A DNA stretch of 64,000 nucleotides from SZUA-545 sp050297855 (GCA_050297855.1 JBNKTC010000001.1:1-64000), one strand, 5' to 3'; numbered from the stretch's first letter, positions 8,094-15,836 are shown. Numbers and translations: made by a program. The notes: generated by a model not told the origin, from the letters alone.

Positions 8094-8617
8094 TATTGGT
8101 TTCCTTTGTTTTCTCCTGATAATCTAAGGGGGCCGATCCGGTAGAGGATCTCCTCTTCGTGGGCATCGGCACCAAAATCTTCAGCCTTGGCGAATATCCC
8201 TTCGGTGATCTCTGCACTATTCTCCCGGACTAACTTTTTAAAGAGACCCAGCGATGCTGTGTTTGACGGCGAGATAGTCGTCTCGAGAAAAGTGGTGGTG
8301 TTTTGAATATGCGGTCGCATCAGGATATCCGAAAGCATCAAGCCGGCCAGCCCTTTCTCCCGGTAATCCGGGTCCACGGCCACCTGCCAGATAAAAAAAC
8401 TGTCCGGTTTCCGGGGGAGAAAATAGGCCGATACGAACCCGATAATACGCTTGTCATGTATCGCAACGACGGAGGTATCGCTAAAGTGGGTCGCCACGAG
8501 CATATAGGCATACCGCGAGTTAAGGTCCAGGGGCGGACACCGTTTGACCAGGGAGAAGATCCCGTCGCTGTCCCCAAGATTGGGGATACGCGTTTCGATC
8601 GTTAATGCTTCAGACAC
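8093..8617 (-). CDS. ectA: L-2,4-diaminobutyrate N-gamma-acetyltransferase
   Basis: GNAT-family enzyme of 174 residues that acetylates diaminobutyrate, the second ectoine step. GNAT core features are the VDPDYREKGLAGLMLSDIL acetyl-CoA loop and the TISPSNTASLGLFKKL segment found in EctA. The start is GTG at 8617, with GGGAG 7 bases before it; an in-frame TGA five codons upstream rules out a longer product. It heads the operon ectA-ectB-ectC-ectD-mcp-sss and is preceded by a leader of about 127 bases. Confidence 0.96.
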   Translation of the reverse strand: MSEALTIETRIPNLGDSDGIFSLVKRCPPLDLNSRYAYMLVATHFSDTSVVAIHDKRIIGFVSAYFLPRKPDSFFIWQVAVDPDYREKGLAGLMLSDILMRPHIQNTTTFLETTISPSNTASLGLFKKLVRENSAEITEGIFAKAEDFGADAHEEEILYRIGPLRLSGENKGNQ

Positions 8618-8744
8618 TGCCGCTCCCTTTCACCGTCCCGCTGTGTGCAAAGCCGGAACCGGGAATGGAGCCGCTTTCGTGCGCCTTTTTTACCGTTTCT
8701 CTATCGATTAAATTCAAATAGATCCTTTTTTCAAAAACTCGCAC
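8618..8744 (-). promoter_or_regulatory. Long 5' leader of the ect operon
   Basis: If transcription starts about 7 bases after the predicted -10, the message has an untranslated leader near 127 bases. Its proximal half is AT-rich. The distal half is GC-rich with short complementary segments (AAAGCGG near CCGGCTTT). No known riboswitch consensus was recognised. Confidence 0.4.
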
Positions 8745-8750
8745 ACAAAC

Positions 8751-8779
8751 AATATAACTAAAACGAAATTATTTATCAA
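8751..8779 (-). promoter_or_regulatory. Predicted ect operon promoter
   Basis: On the minus strand TTGATA (8774-8779) and TATATT (8751-8756) are separated by exactly 17 bases, a near-consensus housekeeping promoter. The tandem palindromes lie just upstream of the -35 box, a placement typical of activator sites. Confidence 0.6.
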
Positions 8780-8784
8780 AATTC

Positions 8785-8823
8785 ATGTAACTTTTTTACA
8801 TATTTCATGTAACTTTTTTACAT
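8785..8823. promoter_or_regulatory. Two tandem palindromes between ectA and the MerR-like gene
   Basis: ATGTAA-CTTTT-TTACAT occurs at 8785-8801 and again, base for base, at 8807-8823. Centre-to-centre distance is 22 bases, about two helical turns, so two dimers would bind on one face. The sites sit about 50 and 70 bases before the predicted ect start, and about 46 and 68 before the predicted start of the divergent regulator gene. The obvious candidate binder is that regulator. Confidence 0.7.
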
Positions 8824-8845
8824 TTTAATTGAAATACTTTTCATG

Positions 8846-8854
8846 TGATATAAT
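8846..8854 (+). promoter_or_regulatory. Predicted promoter of the MerR-like gene
   Basis: TGATATAAT is an extended -10 box (TG, one base, TATAAT at 8849-8854), preceded by T-rich DNA rather than a good -35, the usual look of Campylobacterota housekeeping promoters. The start would fall near 8861, about 22 bases before the GTG. Confidence 0.6.
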
Positions 8855-8882
8855 TTTGGAGTTAATTATGTAAGGAGAATCC

Positions 8883-9224
8883 GTGTCGATCATCGATCCC
8901 AAAAAGCCGATCGTACCGCTGAGCAGTGTCGCCGAACTGCTCGAGACAAAAAGCAGGACGTTGCGGATGTATGAAGAGCGGGGACTTTTACCAAAATACG
9001 AAGGGGTCGACAAAAAGCTCTATTCCCTGGACGATATTCAAAGCATCGCCTTTGTCCACTACCTTGCCAGTGTCAAAAAGATCAATGCAAACGGGATCCG
9101 GTATATCCTGGAGATCATAAACCAAAATATGGATCATTCACAAAAAGAGACCATTCTGGCTTCGGTTGAAAAGAAACTCGAAGATACCCCCTCTTCGGAC
9201 ATCAACGAACCCGAAACACTCTAA
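8883..9224 (+). CDS. MerR-family (HspR-like) transcription regulator
   Basis: A 113-residue regulator. Residues about 10-75 form a MerR-type winged helix: PLSSVAELLETKSRTLRMYE then ERGLLPKYEG, then the LYSLDDIQSI wing-proximal segment and KKINANGIRYILEI, close in form to HspR. There is no Cys-rich metal loop, and the tail is short and acidic. The GTG start is set by AAGGAG 5 bases upstream. The gene is divergent from ectA and shares the 265-base control region that holds the two palindromes. Inference: it controls the ect operon and itself. Known ectoine regulators of the EctR/CosR type are MarR proteins, so a MerR-type protein here would be unusual. Confidence 0.85.
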   Translation: MSIIDPKKPIVPLSSVAELLETKSRTLRMYEERGLLPKYEGVDKKLYSLDDIQSIAFVHYLASVKKINANGIRYILEIINQNMDHSQKETILASVEKKLEDTPSSDINEPETL

Positions 9225-9229
9225 TTAAA

Positions 9230-9250
9230 CCCAACCTGATTAGGTATGGG
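9230..9250 (+). terminator. Hairpin after the MerR-like gene
   Basis: CCCA-ACCT-GATT-AGGT-A-TGGG forms an eight-pair stem with one bulge, starting 5 bases after the stop codon. There is no long T-run. Confidence 0.45.
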
Positions 9251-9401
9251 TATATTCACTTCGCTCTTCTCCGCACGCTACTAAATTTCAAACAAAACTT
9301 TGTTTCTGCTTCACGACCTGATACAATATATCCCAATACTTTTATTTTCTGATATTTTCCCACGACCGTTTTCCGTAGATAAATCCAATAAGGAGCATCC
9401 G

Positions 9402-9611
9402 ATGACAGAGCAACGCGAACCCGGACTTGAAGAGATCGATGAGTATGCGGGGAAAGAGTCCCCCGAAAAACGAAGCCTCGTACGGTGGATCGTAGGGGGG
9501 ATCCTCCTGCTGATCGTTATCCTGAGTATCTGGAACTACCAGGAGGTCCAGGTGGCCAATGAGCGTGTCGACAGGGCGACGGCCTCCGGCCCCGTACCCG
9601 CCACACGCTAA
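9402..9611 (+). CDS. Small single-span membrane protein
   Basis: A 69-residue protein of unknown function. The N-terminal third is acidic, residues about 25-45 (SLVRWIVGGILLLIVILSIW) are one membrane span, and the tail is short and polar. The ATG at 9402 has AAGGAG 6 bases before it, which is why the longer frame from 9300 is not used. It stands alone, followed by a GC hairpin. Confidence 0.7.
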   Translation: MTEQREPGLEEIDEYAGKESPEKRSLVRWIVGGILLLIVILSIWNYQEVQVANERVDRATASGPVPATR

Positions 9612-9635
9612 ACGCGGCACACCCTTCCAGACACT

Positions 9636-9664
9636 CCGGGGGAGGGAATTCTCCCACTCCCTCG
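9636..9664 (+). terminator. GC-rich hairpin after the small membrane protein gene
   Basis: GGGAG-GGA-ATTC-TCC-CA-CTCCC folds into a stem with a two-base bulge, flanked by CCG and CGG, 25 bases after the stop codon. No T-run follows it directly. Confidence 0.4.
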
Positions 9665-9817
9665 GACCTTACATGAGCCGAATCCGGCATTAAAAAAACA
9701 ATCTTTTTTTTATATTTTAAGGAATTTCGGACTTTTTCGTGAACTCTTTGTGGCCTTCTACTTTCTGTTGACCTTGCCGAAGTAAGCTCTGTTTAAGAGT
9801 TTGAAAAAGGGGACAAA

Positions 9818-10048
9818 ATGCTGTGCCATTCCTGTGAATACCGAAAAGAGTGCGAAGCGACCGGTCTGCCGCTCAAACAGATCAGCCGGGTGATCATCAT
9901 GCTCTCCGTCGGTGCCACAAAAGAGAATATCAAAACGATTTATGAAGAGTTCGAGGGAATGGATATGGACCGTCTCTGCGATACGGTCGCCGTCGTTGCC
10001 GAGCACTGTCCCCTAGGGGAAAAAGAGGTCCCGGCCATCGCCTGCTAA
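9818..10048 (+). CDS. Small cysteine-containing protein of unknown function
   Basis: A 76-residue cytoplasmic protein starting MLCHSCEYRKEC, with further Cys in the middle and at the very C-terminus (C76). The CxxC-x5-C spacing suggests a metal or Fe-S site, but no family was recognised. A GGGG-rich site precedes the ATG. It converges with the receiver gene, leaving 3 bases between the stop codons. Confidence 0.65.
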   Translation: MLCHSCEYRKECEATGLPLKQISRVIIMLSVGATKENIKTIYEEFEGMDMDRLCDTVAVVAEHCPLGEKEVPAIAC

Positions 10049-10051
10049 AGG

Positions 10052-10432
10052 CTAAAGCCGCCCCGATTTCGTCAACAGCTGCAGTGTCGTATCCAGCAGC
10101 TGGTAGACGTCGATCGGTTTAAAGAGATGGACATCTGCGAGGGGGGAGTGAAGCTCCTGTTCCCGGTGGGCCGTCGTCACGACGACAAGCGGCGAACTGG
10201 CCGGGTCCTCGTTTCGGATATGTTCGATCATCTCCACCCCGTTCATCACCGGCATCTTGATATCGGTGATCACCAGCGGAAATCTATGCTTTTTAAACAG
10301 CTCCAGCCCGACTTTCCCGTTCTCCGCCGTATGGATGTTTTTAAACCGTCGTTTCAGGATGGCGGAAATAAACTCCCGCGTCTCGCAATCATCCTCAACG
10401 TACAAAAGCTCCAGCTCTTTTAATCTCTCCAT
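10052..10432 (-). CDS. Single-domain response regulator (receiver only)
   Basis: A 126-residue stand-alone receiver. It has the acidic pair in LLYVEDDCE, the phosphoacceptor Asp in LVITDIKMPVMNG, the Thr pair in VVVTTAH and the Lys of LFKPID. With no output domain it must act by protein contacts, as CheY- or Spo0F-type proteins do. No kinase gene is adjacent, so its partner is unknown. Confidence 0.9.
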   Translation of the reverse strand: MERLKELELLYVEDDCETREFISAILKRRFKNIHTAENGKVGLELFKKHRFPLVITDIKMPVMNGVEMIEHIRNEDPASSPLVVVTTAHREQELHSPLADVHLFKPIDVYQLLDTTLQLLTKSGRL

Positions 10433-10543
10433 GATAAACCCTTACCATTGATTTCGAGAAATATATAAACAGATTTAATAAAAGATACTAAGCAGATTTT
10501 ATACCGAATTTTTTAAAGAAACATAAAAAAATCTAATTTTCCG

Positions 10544-11458
10544 CTAATTTCTCTTAATATGAAGATCCAGCTGAGGGAACGGTATGGTAATACCGCGCTC
10601 GTTAAGGGCGTTGTAGATCAGGATCAGAAAATCCGACTTTGCCGTGGAGGGAGCGATGGTGCTTTTGCCGTAGATCCAGACCACCAGGGCGAAATCGACG
10701 CTGCTGCTGTTCATCGTCGTCATCCAGACCGCAGGGACCTTCTCCGGGTCGTCCTTCACAAAGGGCTGGCCGCTTTGCTCCACTGCCTCCAGCACCGCGC
10801 TGCGGACATCCTCCACCTTCGTCCCGTAGGCGACGGAGAAGGGGATATGCAGCCGCCTGGTATCGTCGCTCAGGGTCCAGTTGATGACGTTGTTTTGGAT
10901 AAAGGACTGGTTGGGGACGATCACCTCCACCCCGTCGTTGGTCCGTACGGAGACCGAGCGCATACGGATATCGGTCACCCGCCCTCTGAACTCATTGGAT
11001 ATCTCGATATAGTCCCCGACCCGGATGCTCTTCTCAAAGATCAGGATGATCCCGGAGATAAAGTTCGAGACGATGTTCTGCAGCCCAAACCCCACCCCGA
11101 TGGAGAGCGCCCCGGCCACAATGGTGAGCGACGTCAGGTCGAGCCCCAGCATGTTCAGCGCCATCAGGACGGTCAGGGCGATGATCAGGTAGTAGCCCAG
11201 GTTGGCTACCAGGGTCCGCGAGGAGACGTTGAGCTTCTGAAAATAGTGGCTCTTTTTGAGGATGCGGTTTTTATAGAGGGAGCCGAAGGCGAACCCGACC
11301 ACAAACACGATAATAAAATTAATGAGGTTCAGCAGCGTGATCGTCTTTTTGCCGTAGACGATCAGGGGATACTCCGCAAACCCGATAAAGGCATCAAAGG
11401 CCGTACTGCTCCCCCACAGCCACACGGCCGTACCGATGTAGACGATAAGCCACTTCAT
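10544..11458 (-). CDS. MscS-family mechanosensitive channel
   Basis: A 304-residue small-conductance mechanosensitive channel. Hydrophobic segments lie at about 1-20, 42-62, 85-105 and 110-140, and the pore helix motif reads GALSIGVGFGLQNIVSNFIS, followed by the KSIRVGDYIEI start of the beta domain. Such channels release solutes such as ectoine on osmotic downshock. The CorA-like gene is 9 bases upstream, so the two form one operon. Confidence 0.92.
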   Translation of the reverse strand: MKWLIVYIGTAVWLWGSSTAFDAFIGFAEYPLIVYGKKTITLLNLINFIIVFVVGFAFGSLYKNRILKKSHYFQKLNVSSRTLVANLGYYLIIALTVLMALNMLGLDLTSLTIVAGALSIGVGFGLQNIVSNFISGIILIFEKSIRVGDYIEISNEFRGRVTDIRMRSVSVRTNDGVEVIVPNQSFIQNNVINWTLSDDTRRLHIPFSVAYGTKVEDVRSAVLEAVEQSGQPFVKDDPEKVPAVWMTTMNSSSVDFALVVWIYGKSTIAPSTAKSDFLILIYNALNERGITIPFPQLDLHIKRN

Positions 11459-11467
11459 ATCCGCCTC

Positions 11468-12253
11468 CTAATAGAAGATCTTTTTGCGAAACAGGTACAT
11501 CAGAAGGCTGGAGACCGCAGCGATCCCGATCACGATCCCGATCACATGCACCGTCCCCTTCGGGTCGTCCACAAAAAAGAGGCCGCCGGTATTGATCCCG
11601 AAAAAACTGACGATAAAATTAAGGGGAAGGAAGATGCCCGAGATGATCGCCAGCAGGTAGATGGTGCGGTTCATCTTCTCGTTCACCATCGAACTGTAGA
11701 AGGCGTAGATCTCGTCCATCTTTTTGACGTTCAGTACGGCAAAACGGTGGGTCCGCTCCAGGTGCTCCTTGATATCCTCAAAACCGACATAGGGGAATGC
11801 GTCATCTTCCTCGTACACTTTTAAAAGCCCCTCCAGGGCCCGCTTTGCGGGAATGATCAGGCGTTCGATCCGGTTGAAATACTTTTTGAGATGGAACCAC
11901 TTCTCCATAAAATCGCCGCTGATGTTCCTATCGAGCAGCTCCTCCTCGAGAAACCCCACCTCTTCGATATATTCATCCACACTCTTCATCATACGGTCTA
12001 CCATGGCATCCGCCATACCGTAGATCGATTCAAAGCCCTGCTCCAGGAGTACCGCCTTCTTCTGGGCATCGTCAAACCAGTAGGCACTGTTTTCAAAGGT
12101 CGCAAAGCGAAGCGACTCCACCGCCAGCTTCCCCTCCCTGCGCCAGGGAAGACGCAGGATAAAGAGGTTGTACGCCTCGTCCTCGGTAAAGATCGAGGGG
12201 TGGTCGGGGTTGCTGAGGTCTTCGTAGTGGAGTTCGTTCAGTTGTCTGATCAC
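11468..12253 (-). CDS. CorA-like divalent cation transporter
   Basis: A 261-residue CorA/ZntB-superfamily protein: a short N-terminal domain, a long helical stalk (about 80-195), and two C-terminal spans around the signature loop. The canonical GMN triplet is replaced by GIN in FFGINTGGLFF, as in some divergent family members. Length is below the usual 300-plus because the N-terminal domain is reduced. It is first in a two-gene unit with the MscS channel. Whether it carries Mg2+, Zn2+ or another ion cannot be read from sequence. Confidence 0.85.
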   Translation of the reverse strand: MIRQLNELHYEDLSNPDHPSIFTEDEAYNLFILRLPWRREGKLAVESLRFATFENSAYWFDDAQKKAVLLEQGFESIYGMADAMVDRMMKSVDEYIEEVGFLEEELLDRNISGDFMEKWFHLKKYFNRIERLIIPAKRALEGLLKVYEEDDAFPYVGFEDIKEHLERTHRFAVLNVKKMDEIYAFYSSMVNEKMNRTIYLLAIISGIFLPLNFIVSFFGINTGGLFFVDDPKGTVHVIGIVIGIAAVSSLLMYLFRKKIFY

Positions 12254-12341
12254 GTGCGCTCTCCTTTTTCACGCCGGAACGGCGACGGTTTTGGAATGAA
12301 AACTGCTGTGCCTTGATGCAACAACAACAAAAGGATTCCCG

Positions 12342-12542
12342 TTGTATAAAGTCACCGGATTTGTAAAGGGCGAAGGTAAAGTCGAAAAGACTATTGTCGC
12401 CTCCTCCGCCAAAGAGGCGGCTGAATTTTTCAAACAGCAGCTGGGCATGCCCAAAGTCTCCGTGACCGTCGTATCGGTCATCATGGAGGCCGAAGCTAAA
12501 AAGATCGAAGAAGAGGAAGCGGACAAAGACGACAAGGCGTGA
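12342..12542 (+). CDS. Small conserved-looking protein, unknown function
   Basis: A 66-residue protein with a predicted beta-alpha-beta start (MYKVTGFVKGEGKVEKTIVA) and a highly charged Lys/Glu/Asp tail. The start is TTG at 12342, supported by AAGGA 8 bases upstream. It is divergent from the CorA-like gene and converges end to end with the nitroreductase gene. No domain is recognised. Confidence 0.65.
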   Translation: MYKVTGFVKGEGKVEKTIVASSAKEAAEFFKQQLGMPKVSVTVVSVIMEAEAKKIEEEEADKDDKA

Positions 12543-13055
12543 TTAACGCCGGTCGATAAGCAGCTCCTCCAACGCCATGCGGGGTGTCTTCGTATGGCTC
12601 TGCTCGCTATACCCCAGGGCGATCACCGCCAGGGGGTTCACATCCCCCAGCTTAAACACTTCCACCGCCTTTTTACTGTCAAACCCCGCCATCGCATGCA
12701 TCGCGATCCCGCGGGCATGGGCCTCCATTGTCATATATCCCCATGCCGTCCCGCTGTCAAACGAGGCGTAGCGGTTCAGTTTTCCGTTGCGTTTGAATTC
12801 GGTCTCGGCACACAGGAGGATAAAACGGTCCGCACTTTCCGCCCACTCCGCATTGGCCGGGGCGAGGATCTTTAGAAAATCCTCCCTGCTTCCCAGGACA
12901 AACCGCCACGGCTGTTCGTTATAGCATGAGGGAGCCGTCGATGCCGCCTCCAGGATGGCCAGGAAATCTTTTTCCCCTATACTCCGTTCCAAAAATACCG
13001 TGGGTGAAAAACGCTCTGTAAAAAACGCCCCGATCCCGTATCGGCTCTCCCGCAT
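12543..13055 (-). CDS. Nitroreductase-family flavoprotein
   Basis: A 170-residue NAD(P)H-dependent, FMN-binding nitroreductase-fold enzyme. The FMN-binding segment APSCYNEQPWRFV and the DSGTAWGYMTMEAHARGIAM helix are typical. It is at the short end for the family. The ATG at 13055 is chosen because GGAGGAG lies 6 bases upstream; a GTG directly before it is possible. It follows the phosphatase gene with 3 bases between. The substrate is unknown. Confidence 0.85.
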   Translation of the reverse strand: MRESRYGIGAFFTERFSPTVFLERSIGEKDFLAILEAASTAPSCYNEQPWRFVLGSREDFLKILAPANAEWAESADRFILLCAETEFKRNGKLNRYASFDSGTAWGYMTMEAHARGIAMHAMAGFDSKKAVEVFKLGDVNPLAVIALGYSEQSHTKTPRMALEELLIDRR

Positions 13056-13058
13056 CAC

Positions 13059-13790
13059 TTACTCCTCCGCGTATCGCGTGATAATATCCCCTTCGCAGTT
13101 GAAGGAGAGGATCTTCGCCTTTCGTCCGTCCAGCAGCAGTACATTGAGCCAGCCGTTTTCGTAGGCACCGCCGTCAATGCCTATTCTATCATGTTTGACA
13201 AAGGGTACAGACATCTTGGTGTGCCCGAAGACGACGCGGTAGGGGTATTCGCGCTTTGATTCAAAAAAATGGGTCCGCGCCCAGAGGAAGTAGGTGGGGT
13301 CCGATTCGAGGATGTTTGCTTTCTCCGGGTCGACCCCCCCGTGGACGAAGAGCAGCTTGTTCTTCTCGTCCACGTGGTAGAGTTTTGTCCCGTCGATAAA
13401 GGCTTTGACCTTTTTTTCTATGGAGGGCTCGGCACAGATCCCCGCATGGGCCTTTTTGATCGCCTCGGTGTTTTTAAGCGTCGTCTGTTTATGCTCGATC
13501 AGCCCCAGCATATCACGCTCGTGGTTGCCCATAAGGAAAAAGTGCTCGATCTTTTTTTCACGGAAGTGTGCTTTGAGGGCAAAGAGCTTTTCGTACACCT
13601 GGCGCGATCCCAGGTCCTCATAGCGGGTGCCGTTGAGCTCCCCCGGCTCCCCCCGGTCGGCGTAGTCGCCTACAAACCCGATCTCGATCCTCTTCTCTTT
13701 TCGCGTCAGTTCCATGATGTAGTCACAGATATGCCGGAAGATAGAGATCTGTCCGTGGATATCCGCGACTACGAGTTTCTTTTGTCCCAA
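13059..13790 (-). CDS. Calcineurin-like metallophosphoesterase
   Basis: A 243-residue PPP-type phosphatase. The metal-site motifs are complete and in order: ADIHGQ near the start, GDYADRG, GNHERD, and a late GHTKM. This resembles bacterial Ser/Thr phosphatases and Ap4A hydrolases; the real substrate is not known. The start is TTG at 13790, 22 bases inside the preceding gene, giving the expected strand just before DxH. Confidence 0.88.
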   Translation of the reverse strand: MGQKKLVVADIHGQISIFRHICDYIMELTRKEKRIEIGFVGDYADRGEPGELNGTRYEDLGSRQVYEKLFALKAHFREKKIEHFFLMGNHERDMLGLIEHKQTTLKNTEAIKKAHAGICAEPSIEKKVKAFIDGTKLYHVDEKNKLLFVHGGVDPEKANILESDPTYFLWARTHFFESKREYPYRVVFGHTKMSVPFVKHDRIGIDGGAYENGWLNVLLLDGRKAKILSFNCEGDIITRYAEE

Positions 13791-14368
13791 TACGTACTCT
13801 TCCGCTCAAACCGTGAAAAGAAACCGTCCTCGATGATCAGCCCCTCGGCCACCAGGTCCATGGAACCCTCCAGGACGCTCTGGACGATCAGGGTCTTCAC
13901 CTCATCGACACTGAACCCCGCCTCCTGCATCCGCTGGGAGAAAAGCGCCGGGCTGATGAGGCGGTACCCCTCTTCGACGACCGGCCTGGAGGCCTTTTTG
14001 GGTGCCGCTTCGGGCCCGCCGTTTTTCTCTTCGAGGAGCTTGCTTTCGTTGTAGAGGTGCAGCAGGTTGTTGTACACCTCTTTGATGCTGGCGAGTTCAT
14101 GGTCTTTTGCCTTGATGATCTCGTCCTTGGCATCGATGATCCGTTCACTGAGTCTGAGCTGTTTTTTTAATGCTTTGATCTTCTCTTTTTTGACATCTTC
14201 CCCGGCCTTGAGCTGTTCGATGGCCGCCCTCGCCTTTTTGTTCAGCCGGATATACGCCTTTGACCCCTTGAACCGGGACCGGAGGATTCCGCGCCCGATG
14301 GCGCTGTAGAGAGCATCGTCGCTGACGTCAAATGCCTTGGATACCTTCTCCAGTCTCACTTTTTTCAT
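13769..14368 (-). CDS. HTH and coiled-coil protein of unknown function
   Basis: A 199-residue protein. The first 45 residues (MKKVRLEKVSKAFDVSDDAL and on) look like a small winged-helix or excisionase-type DNA-binding fold. Residues about 45-115 form a Lys/Glu coiled coil, and the last 60 make a compact helical domain. It starts 15 bases after a perfect inverted repeat (14384-14402), a candidate autoregulatory site. It overlaps the phosphatase gene, so the two are likely linked in function. No family was recognised. Confidence 0.7.
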   Translation of the reverse strand: MKKVRLEKVSKAFDVSDDALYSAIGRGILRSRFKGSKAYIRLNKKARAAIEQLKAGEDVKKEKIKALKKQLRLSERIIDAKDEIIKAKDHELASIKEVYNNLLHLYNESKLLEEKNGGPEAAPKKASRPVVEEGYRLISPALFSQRMQEAGFSVDEVKTLIVQSVLEGSMDLVAEGLIIEDGFFSRFERKSTYWDKRNS

Positions 14369-14383
14369 GGATCAATTTCCCTT

Positions 14384-14402
14384 ATACCGCCGTATGCGGT
14401 AT
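14384..14402. promoter_or_regulatory. Perfect inverted repeat, candidate operator
   Basis: ATACCGC-CGTAT-GCGGTAT has seven perfectly paired bases on each side. It lies just before the ATG of the HTH/coiled-coil gene, where bound protein would block its transcription. A simple RNA hairpin is the alternative. Confidence 0.5.
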
Positions 14403-14442
14403 CAAACTAGGCTTATTTTATACTCTTTGATATAAAATCTTT

Positions 14443-14517
14443 ATATTTAGGTGCCCTGCAGGGAGAGCATCCCGGTCGGCTGCGGCAGAAGACTTTGTGA
14501 AATACGATGAGGACAGT
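14443..14517 (+). other. Structured leader of the antiporter gene
   Basis: After a TATAAA box (14431-14436) the predicted transcript carries about 70 untranslated bases. They can form alternative stems: GGGA-GAGCA-TCCC at about 14461-14473, TGC with GCA around CCTGCAGGGAGA, and GTC with GAC enclosing GGCTGCGGCAGAA. A compact, GC-rich leader before a cation antiporter is a candidate ion-sensing RNA, but no known consensus was matched. Confidence 0.35.
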
Positions 14518-15717
14518 ATGGAAATCCACCAGTTTTTTTTGATGCTCTTTTTGATCCTCATCACCGCGCGTTTCCTGGGGGAGCTCTTTGCCCGGATGGG
14601 GATCCCCTCCGTGCTCGGAGAGCTCACCGCCGGGATTTTGCTGGGAGCATCGGTCCTGGATATCATCCACCCCAACGAGGTGCTCAAACTCCTGGCCGAG
14701 ATCGGGATCATCCTGCTGCTTTTTGAAGTGGGGATGGAGACCGACCTCAAACGCCTTACCAATGTCGGGACAAAGTCGCTCATCGTCGCGTTGTTCGGGG
14801 TGATCTTCCCCATGACCGGCGGGATCCTCACCTCCCTCTACCTCTTCGGCTTTCCGATGGATGTGGCACTGTTCGTCGGGGGGACCCTGACGGCGACCAG
14901 TATCGGGATCACGCTGCGTGTACTTAAGGACATCGACCGCCAGCAGACCAATATCGCCCAGATCGTCATCGGGGCCGCCATCATCGACGACGTCATCGGC
15001 ATCATCCTGCTGGTCTTCATCTACGACTTCTCCATCAGCCACGAATTTACGTTTGAGAATACCCTCTCGGTCACGGGCCTGGTCCTTACCTTCCTCTTCC
15101 TCGCCCCCATCGCCGCAAAGCTCTTTGCCACCCTGATGCGCAAATTCCACGGCAGGGAACGGGTCCCGGGATTCATCCCGACGATCATCATCTCGCTGAT
15201 CCTCTTTTTCGCCTTCCTCTCCCACAGCTTCGGGGCCCCCGAGATCCTGGGCTCCTTTGCCGCAGGCCTCGCCCTCTCGCGCCGTTTCTTCCTCCCTTTC
15301 GGGGCGGGGATCCACACCGACGAACACTTCTCCCGCAAGGTCGAGGAGAGCATGACCCCGATCATCCAGATCTTTACCCCCATCTTTTTTGTCATGGTGG
15401 GTCTCTCCATGGACCTGACGGTGATCGATTTCTCTTCGTGGGACTTCTGGCTTATGGGGATCGCCTTTACCCTCATCGCCGTTTTTGGGAAATACCTGGG
15501 AGCATTCATGATCACGCAGAACTGCCGCACCAACAACATGCTCATCGGGATCTCCATGATCCCCCGCGGCGAGGTGGGGCTGATCTTCGCAGAGATGGGA
15601 CGGGTGGGCGGTATCCTGCCCAACGACGTCTACGCCATGCTGATCTTTGTCATCGTCATCACGACGATCGTCCCGCCGTTTTTGCTCAAATGGCTCTTTA
15701 AATACGAGTGCGCCTGA
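14518..15717 (+). CDS. Cation:proton antiporter, CPA2 family
   Basis: A 399-residue, 12-span integral membrane antiporter. Family features are LGELTAGILLGASVL in the first repeat, and the essential acidic pair in IGAAIIDDVIGIILL. It ends after the last span without the TrkA-N/RCK domain that KefB-type members carry, so it is a minimal Na+(or K+)/H+ exchanger. The ATG at 14518 has GAGG 5 bases upstream and is preferred over the GTG at 14497. It is divergent from the HTH/coiled-coil gene. Confidence 0.9.
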   Translation: MEIHQFFLMLFLILITARFLGELFARMGIPSVLGELTAGILLGASVLDIIHPNEVLKLLAEIGIILLLFEVGMETDLKRLTNVGTKSLIVALFGVIFPMTGGILTSLYLFGFPMDVALFVGGTLTATSIGITLRVLKDIDRQQTNIAQIVIGAAIIDDVIGIILLVFIYDFSISHEFTFENTLSVTGLVLTFLFLAPIAAKLFATLMRKFHGRERVPGFIPTIIISLILFFAFLSHSFGAPEILGSFAAGLALSRRFFLPFGAGIHTDEHFSRKVEESMTPIIQIFTPIFFVMVGLSMDLTVIDFSSWDFWLMGIAFTLIAVFGKYLGAFMITQNCRTNNMLIGISMIPRGEVGLIFAEMGRVGGILPNDVYAMLIFVIVITTIVPPFLLKWLFKYECA

Positions 15718-15836
15718 CTACGGATATCATAAATTTTTATTGTTAGTTTCTAATAATTATCAAATTCCCTCTGGTTTCATTCAACTTTTTTGTGTACAAT
15801 CTAAAAGTTAACTTAAATTGAGGTGACCGGCCGTCC

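Noticed and set aside
10559..11824. 421-codon plus-strand frame opposite the MscS and CorA-like genes
   Set aside because: Antisense composition and no start signal; both minus-strand genes are clear.
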